A DNA stretch of 64,000 nt from Caprimulgus europaeus (taxonomy: Eukaryota > Chordata > Aves > Caprimulgiformes > Caprimulgidae), in the NCBI GenBank assembly GCA_907165065.1, contig OU015530.1:53294465-53358464 (forward strand), in the 5' to 3' direction. Under the pieces are notes generated by a model. It was not told the DNA's origin and made no database searches. It saw nothing but the letters and a program-made list of their open reading frames with translations. Each line of letters begins with the position of its first letter. Positions within the stretch are counted from its first letter, which is position 1. The translations under genes and the position numbers were made by a program. This document shows positions 49,001 through 58,964 of the stretch, piece by piece.

Positions 49001-52000
49001 ACAAAAGATCAAGGGAAAGACATGGAAGTTTTAGGGTCTCTCTGGAAGGACATTACACACATCTTCAGGATGCTCCTGCCTGTAGGTGTGTGTTCCTCCA
49101 GGTCTGTAACTATCATGGTGTCTCTGTCTCAAGCGTGTGCATGGCTTAGGAGTGCTGTTCAAACATTACATTAAGATCTTTAGATGCTTTCACACTGTTA
49201 AGGTGACCAGGAGCTCTGCTGATGGTATGCAAGTGTTTTTGGTGAGGGGGAAGGTTCTTGTTGTTTCTGAAGTCTACAGAAGTTGGTCTTCAGAGCTAAC
49301 ATGGAGAAGGAAGGAGTAGAAGCCTTAAAGGCCTCCTTCAGATCTAGTGTCTAAAAGAATCTTAGACTCAACAGGATCAAAACTCATGCACCAAAGTTTG
49401 GGTTTAATATAAACATCATGATGACAGAGAGCTTCTCAGGGAAGCTCTGTCAACTGTCTTACTTCAGTAAAATTTGGAGATATTTGGAGGCCTAGTCTGA
49501 CTGCTAAATATCCCTTTCAGACCCAAGTTTCCCCTGTCCTGAGCAGTGGTAGAAATTACAAGCCTTTCAGGTCACATCAGAGAGAGAAAGCAACCACGGA
49601 TGTAGTATCTGTGTACTGGGTAATTGGTTTTAGCCAAACCCTTGAAGCAGTAGAAGCCATAAAGTAACAACCTTGTAACAGCACCATTTTCAGATTTCAT
49701 AGGAACAGAAGAAACACAAACTGAAACTCTTTAGGCTTGAATGCTTTGATCCTCACAGGACTCTCCATAACCTGAGCTGGGGGAGCATTTAAATCATCCT
49801 CCAGAACAGAATAGACCTTTGAGGTTAAGAGAAGCTTGGAACGCATGCTGATACCCCCATAACCATGTCTGCTGGGTAAAATAAATAAATAAATAAATAA
49901 ATAAAATTGCCCTGTTGTTGGAGACAGCTCTCTGCCTGCCCTGGTAAAGGTGCTGGGGTGCAAGATGAGATCAGTCCTCCCCCAAATGCAACCTTCCCCT
50001 TTGTACCTAGAGCAGCAGACTGCATGGCATGTTGTGTTAGTTATAAAGTTACACTGTGCACACCACTTTGACTCATCTATAGTAACCAGGATTTCCCTTT
50101 TCTAACCAGACAGCACATATTCTCTATATGATTTCCCTAGAACAGAACCGTCTCTTTTGTTGTCTGTGGGGCAGAACCACTGGGTGAATCACCAGCAAGA
50201 TTAAAGAAGCTGCTACAATTTTCTTGTTCTTCATTCCTGCAGATGTGCCTTTTCCTTATAAAAAGTAACAGAAACTAAGCCCAGACCTCAGGAAGCCACT
50301 CAACGCAGCCTCCTGGGTCTCATTTACACAGCATTGCACATTTCTAGGAGCTGGTGACCTGCAAGAAAGACATCACCTCCACCTGCAGAGATGCTCCTGT
50401 CTGGAAAGCAGAGCACACTTAGACAGGGGGAATCATGGCTTTCTTAGCTCATGTTTTGTATTTGCAGTAGCAGACGAGCACTGACACATCTCCAAGGCCA
50501 GGGCAGTATCAGGCAGGTGCCTTTGAAACTCCCCTCCTTACACTCTGGGAGTTGGATGCCTTTGGCCCATCCCTACCCAGCATCTGCATTGCCATTGCTG
50601 AACAGTGACTCTGACTTTTGCTACCTTGTTCTGAAACCTCCCTTAAAATGTGGAAGGAATTAGGGAAAAAAAAAGCACAGCAACAGATGGGTGAGTCTAA
50701 CAGTCGGTCACTCCAGCTGTAGTGGCTGTAACAAGTTGTCATTCATTACCACTCCTTCTTACACGTGAAACAAATGTTGTTCACCTTCCAGGTATCCTCT
50801 TGTGGGCATGATGCTGCCTGTATGCCTGTGGAGGTTAATTGGCTATTTAGAAGGGCCACTTTAGGGTAATATGCTGCTAATAGATAGCCAGCAGGTCCCA
50901 GAAAGCAAATATTCAGCCAAATAATTCTAGAAAGTGGAATTTCTCTGGATGTTATGAAGTCACCATGAATCCTCCTAATAATGCATTTTAAGCCTGGCTG
51001 CATTGGCTCACTGCAATCGTAACTCCAGAGCACCCGTAGAGCTGATGTGGATCTGGGGAGTTGTTTAACAGATGGTTTCTTTCAGGAGCTGGATGAGAAG
51101 AGCTGCCTGTTGGATACAGGACAAGCAGTTGTATGAGGATTTTTTGAGTATTCAGGTAGCCTTCAAGCTCATCACATCTTTGGATTTAGTTGCTAAACCA
51201 GACTGAGTGAAGGTAATGGTTAATATGGAATTATATAGGTCCAGGAACAGTACAATTTGTATTCAGGCAGAAAAATCTCTGACTTTAGGAAGAGGATAGG
51301 CTACAGTAACAGTGTATGGGGTCTGAAGCAGCAAGGTTAGGCATGGGAGAACAGACTCAGGCCAAAACTCTGCCACCAAGATGTAAAGGCAATTGCAGAC
51401 TCTGGGCACAGTGCTCTTCTCCAAGTCCTCAGTCAGGGTTAGAAGAAAGTTCCTTTCTGTTATTCCCTAACCTTATCATGGGATGAGTACTGTAAAATCT
51501 AGGAGAAACGCTGCATCATTCCCTATTTCTTTTTAGCATAGCCTGTACCTGCATCCTGGTGTATTTATTCTGAGTACTGAGGTCACTGGGGCAGAGCCAT
51601 TACAATAATCTGCAGTTCTCCTAAAGCCAGAAAAGTTGGACTTGCTCAAACCAGGTTCAAGATTTCTGGGTCTTGCAATGACTGAGAGGATGTGGGTCCC
51701 CATGGGAATTGTACCATCCATCACTGAGATTTTCAACAGAGGCTGCATACAGAGTTTTGGTCTATTTCTGCCTTGTGAAGTCCCAGAGTTAAATTTACCT
51801 TCACACAGCTGTGTCCTTATCTCCTTCCAGTTCTTTTAACCACATCTCATGGTCAATGAAAGCCTTGTGGTGTGGTGGACTTTTTGCCACCTCTGTGAGA
51901 AGGTAAACACTTGACAAGACCCACAGCTGTGTGTTTGTGATTAAGGGGAAAGAGTTCTCATTGGCTTTGATGGACATCAGTTTGTGTTTCATACCATGCA

Positions 52001-52519
52001 GCCCAAGAGGGGAAAAGCTAGTTCTGGAGGGAATTATGTTTGCTGTTCATCAGTCATTTCTCATTATGGCATGTATAACCAGGTGAGTTGGATGCCTTTC
52101 CTTGATGTGGACAATTTTTCTATAGGATGTTTAGTGACACCCTAGTCAAACACCAGACAGACCCCTGAAATCCATTGCTAGCACTGGAAACAACATCATA
52201 ATGAACCAGTAAGTTTGCTGTGCTAGGAGTGTAATTGTAAAGAAATTCAAATCAATATAGGTCTAATCTAAGTTAAACTGAGCTTTAGGGATTAATCAAA
52301 TCTTAATTACAGACCAAACCACACAGCCACAGTTACTTCTAAATTCACTGTCTGAGCATTCATGTGGGTGCTAGAAACTAAATATCACCTTTTTGCATTA
52401 CTGTTATTAAACATTACATATTCATAACCTTTTTGGTTCTAAATTATTAATGTGTATAGTTATACTTTTAATTAAGACAAACTCTTAGGGACAGATTTTA
52501 CTACTGTTACATATCTTGT
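46086..52519. other. Long non-coding stretch, no gene recognised
   Basis: About 6.4 kb apart from the AAAT microsatellite. A 115-codon minus-strand frame (46639-46986) is unrecognised. Weak repeat-like strings (GGCCAAAACTCTGCCACC near 51361, TGGTGTATTTATTCTGAGTA near 51557) hint at further decayed amniote repeats but are not enough to call. Confidence 0.5.
49877..49906. repeat. (AAAT)n microsatellite
   Basis: About seven uninterrupted AAAT units with no flanking poly-A element recognised. Suitable as a length-variable locus. Confidence 0.95.
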
Positions 52520-52582
52520 GCCTTTTCCCACCAGGAACTCCCTTAACTTCAATGGGATGATTCATGGAATAAGATACTATTA
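52520..52582 (+). repeat. Short amniote repeat, AACTTCAATGGGATGATTCATGGAATAAG type
   Basis: CCCACCAGGAACTCCCTTAA, then CTTCAATGGGATGATTCATG, then GAATAAGATACTA. The CTCCCTTAACTTCAATGGGA core is shared with 32008 and 35138, while the ATTCATGGAATAAG tail differs, suggesting a subfamily. Confidence 0.45.
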
Positions 52583-53544
52583 ATTTGTATTTATTTTTGG
52601 AAAAGTCAATAGTGTGTTAGACCACATATTCAATGGGGGAACATTCATGTCCAAACCAACTTGAAATCTAAGATCAACAGGCAAAAGGACACAAACTAAA
52701 AGAGAAGAAAGAGTGATACAGAAAATGAATGGATAAGTAAGGTGGTAAAATTTATAGCTAACATCACTCCTGTGTCCAGAATAACTGATAAAGAAATTCT
52801 GAAGGTCATAACTGTATTAGGTGAGTGGACAGAGTGAAGGCACATGACAAGTTAGTATTAGCAGTAGTATTATTTTGTGAGCTTAGCTGTGGATTAAGGT
52901 CTTACTTTGTTAGGCACCATATAAACCCAGATCAAGGTGAGACTCCTTGACCTGTTATCCTTCAGCTAAACCATTGCTGGTGAATGTAAAATAATCCATA
53001 TAAAAAAGAATGGAAAGGAATTTGAATACACTTAGTTGCAGGTGTAGCACTATTGTAAGACAGATTGCTGCAACATAGATGGCAGAGGATCTCAGGATAA
53101 TCTGAAAGGACTTCCAAAAGTTTAAAAAAATCTTCTGTTAACTAAAAAATATTTATTAAGGCAAAACAAACTGAGTTATGCTGGCTTACACTAGATCAAT
53201 ACAAGTCCTCTGTGGGGGCTAGTGAGTATTTCTGCAGCCACTAATTACAGATGCCTCTTCCACCCTGAAGGACCTGAGCAGTGAAAGGTAGTTAGCAGCT
53301 CTCTGTTTGCAGTATTGCACAAGGAAAGATGAACTCAAAGGGGGAATACACTTCCAGAAAGCTTGAGAAACAATGAAGCACCTTAGTAACAGCACTGACC
53401 AGCAGAAAGTATCTCTGAATCATTATTGCACCCTTCTCACTTAAGTTTTCAGGTCAGGGTACAGCTCCTGTCAAACAGGCAAACAAAAGGTTAGGATGTG
53501 TAAGAAATGGGATGGAGTAAATTTCAGCATGGTATAAAACCAAG
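52583..53544. other. Non-coding stretch, nothing recognised
   Basis: AT-rich sequence upstream of an old CR1. No frame of interest. Confidence 0.45.
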
Positions 53545-53724
53545 GCTTCTCTCTCATCTGGAATGCTATATGTCACTGCCAAGGGAATTAAAGGATGTTC
53601 AGATAAGGATGACAAGAATAATTTGAGACCTGGGGAAAAAAAAAATCTTATATGGAAAGAGATTGAAAAGATAAGTGGTGTTTACGGTGGAAGGGAGCTA
53701 AATAAGAAGGGCTGTGATAAAAGC
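53545..53724 (+). mobile_element. Old CR1 LINE fragment, left part
   Basis: CTTCTCTCTCATCTGGAATG, GGATGACAAGAATAATTTGA, GACCTGGGG, TCTTATATGGAAAGAGATTG and TTTACGGTGGAAGGGAGC, then AATAAGAAGGGCTGTGATAA. These follow the 'ATGATAAGAATAATTTGAGGCCTGG..ATGGAGAGAGATTGAAA' part of an old CR1 coding region. The element resumes at 54025 after a GC-rich block. Confidence 0.6.
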
Positions 53725-53935
53725 TCGTGCTGTCAGGGCTGTGGCAAGGCAAAGAGGGGGAATGGTGGAAAGGAACCCAGGAGGTGTGAACGTGCCCCAG
53801 CCTGCGGGCAGAGGTGCTGCTGAGCCCGCTCGGGAAGATGTCAGGCAGGGAGGTGGGAGAGCCGTGGGCATCGGGAAGGAGCCAGAAATCCTGCTAGGGC
53901 TGAGGACGTGACTTGGGCTCCAAAGGGAAGGGACA
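53725..53935. other. GC- and CpG-rich block inside an old CR1
   Basis: Abruptly richer in G, C and CpG than both flanks (for example GCCCGCTCGGGAAGA and AGAGCCGTGGGCATCGGGA). It replaces the CR1 interval expected between the two flanking pieces. Open in several frames on both strands (53698-53940 minus, 53714-53911 plus), with no recognisable protein. Confidence 0.5.
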
Positions 53936-54024
53936 CACACTGCTTGCCAAAACTTCCCACCCTAACTCTATGCACTGTCAGACACAATGACAAGGAGGCT
54001 GGCTCAGCATTTTTTTTTTTTTTT

Positions 54025-54200
54025 AAATTTCTCCCAACACAAGGCATAAAATAAAAGAGTAGGAGGCAGGAAATTCAAGATGAGTAAGACTTGCCACTGT
54101 GGAAAACGTGATGGGTTTGTGGAGCTCAGTTCCACTGGATGTTGTAGTGGTAAAGGACTTGGAAAGATTCAAAGAGGGACTGACCATTCTTGTGAGGCAC
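54025..54200 (+). mobile_element. Old CR1 LINE fragment, right part
   Basis: AAATTTCTCCCAACACAAGG, CATAAAATAAAAG, GTGGAGCTCAGTTCCACTGG, ATGTTGTAGTGGTAAAGGAC and TTGGAAAGATTCAAAGAGGG. They correspond to 'ATTTCTTCACACAACGCATAA', 'GTGGAACTCACTGCCACAGGATGTTGTGGAGGCCAAGAACTT' and 'GATTCAAAAAGGG' of ancient CR1. It is immediately preceded by a 15-T run (54010-54024). Confidence 0.65.
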
Positions 54201-56274
54201 TAAAACCCAGTACTACCATAGTGAGTGTGAACAGACTATTTTAAGGACACAGGTATTCTCCAACTCCAGGGGTTCCACCAACTCCTTTCAGGAGATGATG
54301 AGGCCTTCATGCAGAATGTTGTCTCCAGAGGGTTTCATTGCACACAGCCTGATGTAGCCTGAGACAAGGTCCAGGCTAGGATGGAGGCAGGTTGGTTTCA
54401 CTGTTCCCAGTCGCCTGTTCCTCAGAGACAGTGTCTGTGAGAGGGGCTGTCCTCCAAGAAGGTCAGCTCTCATGCAACTACAGTTTTCCCCATGGCTTGG
54501 GGAAAGCAGGGTGGCTTGGCACCACAGTTCTGAATAAAGAAGAAGAGCCCTGGGCTGTGCTCACAGCTTCAGCCCTGGTTCCTTAGGCACTCTTCTCCAC
54601 ACCAAAGTTTCCTTATATCTAAAATGACATCGGTGACACTGACCACACTTGAAAATTTGATGATCTGCTACTAAAAATTGACACACAAGTGCTAATAACT
54701 TTTTGGTCATATAATGCATGCTTAGCTCCACAGGAGGAATTTGTTTCCAGCAAGAAGCTCCAGCTGCCTTTGGTGTGACCATCCTTGTTCCAGACAGGAG
54801 TTTAGCATTTCCTCTCCCTCACCTCATTCAGGAAACCATTACAGCAAGAAGCTAAATTAAGTTTACCCAAAAGCATTTAATTTAGCTTTAGTAAGACAGT
54901 TATCCTATATTAGATACTCACTGGGTTTTAAGAGCATATTTATTTGAAGAGTAACTACAAGGCAGAGTTGTTTATCCAGTGGGGCAACTGGATTAATGAG
55001 GTGAAAACTGAAGCACCTATCCTACTACACTGCAACTGATGACCTACTTTTGATACTTTGGTGTTTCAATTTATTCTGTCCCTTTGCCTCATACTTCTCT
55101 TGCTCCTTCTGTCTAGGCAAAGCTGGTGACCTCAGTCTGTCCAGCTTCAGAACAGGTAACTCAGTTAAAAATGGGTCGGTGGGGTCAATGATATTAAAGG
55201 AGTCTTTGGGATGCAGTCTGGGGTCTTTCTCTTTCTTCCTCCTTCTTGCTTTGTTCCCAGAATCCCATCCTCCTCCCATCTTTCTGCATGACAGGCATTC
55301 TGCAAACCTCAAATCTTTAGTCTACAGCTTCTTCTTAGACTTCAGTCTTTCTTTTGCAGTAGGTTTGTATTCATTTGTCCAATAACATTGCTCCAAAGCA
55401 AAGTCTTTCCATTAGCCAGAGGAAGCAAGTGATTTGTGGCTGTGCTGGGCACGCTTCAGTTCCCTGAAGATAGGTGTCTAGTGCCATCTGAGATGGTCTA
55501 GTATCTCCTGCTTGTTGCTGCAGAGAAGCACAAGCAGATTTTATATCGTGCCTGCCTGCCTCAGATGTTCTGGATATCCCTATATCCATTTACCACATAC
55601 CTATTTTTGGCAACTGAGTACTGTATTTTTGTGCCTAATTGGATGCCTCCTCCTCCATTTATATATGAGATATGAGAAAGAGAAGTGGGGATGTGAAAGC
55701 ATTATGGCTGTACATTTAGGCTTTCAAAGCAAAGGAGCTAAGTCTCAGCTCCTGTTGACTTTCACTGTATTCTCTGAGCTTATTTGAAAATGCCAGCCAT
55801 GTTCCTTATAAGGCCACAGGTAGCAACACCACATGTAGCATCAACAGCATGGCAACCCAAACTAGCCATGACAGTCTTGCCTGAGCCAGTTTGGAAGAGC
55901 TGCTTTAATCACAAATCCCACAAAAAAGTTAATCTCTCCAGTGATAAGGAAATCAAAATCTCTAATCTTCCTCTAATCAGGGAAATGTAGGTTTTGTTGT
56001 TGCTTTTACAGAAAAGACAAGTGATATTCTAGACCAAGGATGAGCAGCAGACTAGTCCTTATGGGTACCAGGAAAATGGATCTAACTCCAAATTTGGTGT
56101 CAGTTTGAGCAGAGCTTTGATCAGAGGGCTTCCAGTGTTCCCCATCAACCTAAACAGTCCTCTCATCTGTTTTTTGTGCGAGGACACATAGGAAATGATG
56201 AGTTAGTTGAAGAACACAAGAACAAGCAGTAGACTATAAGAAGGGCAAGGAACTAGCTTGAGGAGGAACGACCA
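54201..56274. other. Non-coding stretch, one curious charged frame
   Basis: The minus-strand frame 55025-55312 (95 codons) is K/R/E/P-rich (ARRRKKEKDPRLHPKDSF, TDPFLTELPVLKLDRLRS) and lies opposite a plus-strand polypyrimidine/CAG acceptor-like site ending at about 55260. Codons upstream in the same frame are interrupted by stops. I do not recognise the protein. Confidence 0.4.
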
Positions 56275-56280
56275 TCCGTT

Positions 56281-56823
56281 GTGCTGAGCAGCAATCTCTT
56301 CCATGTGGCAAAAGATACAGATGGAGCTTGGCTGAATTGTGCTGGTGACACAAAGTTGAGCAGCATTGTCAGGACTGAAAGGGCTCCAGGTATCCTTCAG
56401 GGAAGCCTGGATGACCTCACAGACTGGAATAGTGGTGGAAACGAGATGAAACTCTCAAATCCTGAATGTATGACTTTGTCTTTTGCATTAATTCCTGCCA
56501 TAATCAGAAATTCTGTGGCTTTGCTGAGATTGCAGAGTAGAAAGACCTAGATGTCTTGTTTAATCATGAGATGTCTGAGCTACCATCGTCATGTCATGTC
56601 ATGTCAGACTAATGCAATCCTGAGATGCATCAGGAGATGCATTTCTAACAAAGATACAACTGTATTAATGCCATCGTACAGGCGGCTGATGAGGCCTCTT
56701 CTGGAACAGCATGTACAATTCCCTTCACTGGTGCTCAAAACTGATGAATTCAGATTGAAACAGGAAGGACCACTGATCAGGGAAACAAACAAACTGCTTT
56801 GCAAGAGGGGATTACAAATGTGA
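56281..56823 (+). pseudogene. CR1 reverse-transcriptase C-terminal half, dead
   Basis: Two consecutive plus-strand frames (56281-56550 and 56551-56823), in the same register and separated by a stop, encode the CR1 reverse-transcriptase section after motif B. The catalytic box expected as FADDTKL reads CAGDTKL (codons 56338-56358): the first aspartate is glycine, so polymerase chemistry would be lost. Next come DDLTDWNSGGNEMKLSNPEC (family LE.W....LMKFN..KC), then NAILRCIRRCISNKDTTVLM and YRRLMRPLLEQHVQFPS (family [33 protein letters not shown]). It is older and more eroded than the 24312 and 30158 pieces. Confidence 0.72.
56586..56605. repeat. Short (CATGT)n tract
   Basis: Three and a half CATGT units (TCATGTCATGTCATGTCAGA) inside the old CR1, probably replication slippage within the dead element. 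Confidence 0.7.
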
Positions 56824-57000
56824 CTCCTTCAGTCTGGGAAAGACAAATGTATATAAAGGCTGCTTATAAACGTATCAGGGAAGTAAACATCAAGGGGAGG
56901 ATAGACCTATTAACCTGAAGGACAACGTTGGCACAAGAATAAACAAGAATTAATTGGACATAAATTGAAGTTAGTAAGTAGAAAGACGTGTGCAAGTGAC

Positions 57001-58937
57001 AGGAGAAGTGAGTCAGTAGCAGCCTCTTCTCTTAACCATGGAGGAGAAAAACCTGGTTAGGTTGAAATTGGAGCATGATCATTTCTGAAAGGGGAAATAT
57101 GGAATCTGCAATTTTGTCAAATTTTGTTAATTTTGTTTGTTAAAATAAACAAATAAACAACAAACACACTCCCCCCAAAAAACAAAAAAACACAAGAGAG
57201 ACACCTTTTAATCTGGAATATCTTGGTTTTTGGAAGTCCACAGCCCACAGTAACGTTGCATGGAAGTGGAAGGGGAAGCTGTCATCTGCAGGACACCTTC
57301 TAGAGACAACTCCAGCACCCATACCAGAAGGAAGTCTTCACTGACATGTAGTGTTGCTGTTTCTTAACTATCCTTCATACACTGAGCCCGAGAATCCCAT
57401 TCTCCAGGCATTCTGCAAGTGCCTATGTGCATTCCCTGCCCCAAACACTTACAAACTAGGGTAGGACTTCTTGTTTTGTTAAAAATGTTTTATGGTGTCT
57501 CAGGGTATTTTCCAAATGGGGCCAAACCATAGAAATAAATTCACAATATTGCTTTTAGTGTTCGACTGCTATATTAAACTGGATTATAGACTTGTATCAT
57601 AGGAAATTAGACTTGTGCTTTAGTTCCATTAGCCTACTTTAAACATTGGTATTAAAAGCGGATACTTACTTAAATACCAAACTGTGCCTGGGTTATAATC
57701 TGTTTCTCTGATATCATAGATCATTTGCAAACCACAAAGCCCCTTTGATCTTGCAGAATGCTCAACTGAACTTAAAAGGAAATTAAATGCAGAGCTCAAT
57801 TTTTCATTAAATTGTCACCCACTGTTTTAGAGTTATGACTCTTCAGATCTGTTTCTTCTAACAGGTGGACAAACAGAATGTTAATACCATGGTATCTGTG
57901 GAGTTATAAAATCTGCACTGAGCAAGAGATTTTCTAATTATTACTGCTTCTTTATTAGCAGGACTAAAATCTCATTTTTCCAAAAAGTCTCAGGACACTC
58001 TAAAACACGACTGAAAAATCAGGGCTTTAAAAAACTGGGGACAATTCTGTAGCCTCAGATGGTTTAAGGCAATAAGAGCTGAACAGATTTTATAAAATGG
58101 GAGCTGCAAAGACCAGGGCTTATGTGCAATTAAAGAAGTCCTTGATGAGTGTTTTGCCTTTATAAAACCAGGTATACTCCTTAAGATCTGCAATACAGAT
58201 GCAAACTTTGATTGTGAACCTAAAACTGCAGCATTAAATCTTGCAGGTCCTTTTGCCAGGGACACCAGTGGGTGCAGAACCAACCTCCATGAGAAATTCC
58301 CAACTCATTGTTTATCACTAAGCAGGATCACAGCAATCATTTTGCATCCTGGAACTGCATCTCTAGGTCCAGCTCCCCCAAAACACCAGCTTTGCAAAGT
58401 CTCTAGGAGACTGAATCAGGAAGCTGGGTGACATAAGCCATAGGTGTGTGTTGTATGACTCTCTTGCTACCTCATTCTCAGAGAAGAGACCTATTGCAGC
58501 TCCATCCAGACAGCTTTTGGTGTCTTTAGTCCAAAATGTGGCAGCTCACCATTTTAGGTTTGAAAGCCTCCAGGTTTGGCAAAGATCATGGTGGTAATAG
58601 ATAGACTTATCAAGCTACTTATTGCAGATACAGCAAAGACTGGCTGGAGGGAAAGAAGGAGATTAGAAGCTGCCTGTTGAATGCATCCATTAGTAACATC
58701 TATTCTTTTGGATCAGGATTAGTGTTGAGTTGTGCTAAGAGCTAAGCAGAATTAAAATTGGATCTGTGAATTACCTGTGCTCCAAACTCCAATTTATTCA
58801 TACAAGAAATCTGCTGGTGAAGGGGAATGACTGTGGTGAGAGAGGCTGCTTTGTGTTCATAGAGCTTTGTCTGAATCAGGCACATTTCTCTGCCTCTCAT
58901 TTCTTTGTTTGGTAGCTGGACTTCACTCAAAACTGAA
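57001..58937. other. Non-coding stretch, A/C-rich tract
   Basis: The tract at about 57140-57200 is almost all A and C on the plus strand (AAATAAACAAATAAACAACA). It begins about 140 bp after the old CR1. A 97-codon minus-strand frame at 57990-58283 is unrecognised. Confidence 0.45.
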
Positions 58938-58964
58938 ATTTTTATTTATTTATTTATTTATTTA
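58938..58964. repeat. (TTTA)n microsatellite
   Basis: About six TTTA units ending TTTAATTACA. It is the reverse-complement motif of the AAAT tract at 49877, in unrelated flanks. Confidence 0.95.

Larger units (their letters stand above)
56275..57000 (+). mobile_element. Old CR1 LINE, polymerase palm to thumb region
   Basis: A plus-strand CR1 fossil of about 0.7 kb. In order it shows the motif C neighbourhood (56338 onwards), the 'LTDWNSGGNEMKLSN' helper segment, the 'NAILRCIRRCISNKDTTVLM' region (56611-56670), 'YRRLMRPLLEQHVQF', and nucleotide-level remnants of the 3' coding region to about 57000 (AGGCTGCTTATAAACGTATC, AATAAACAAGAATTAATTGG, ACATAAATTGAAG). The 3' tip is missing. Confidence 0.7.
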
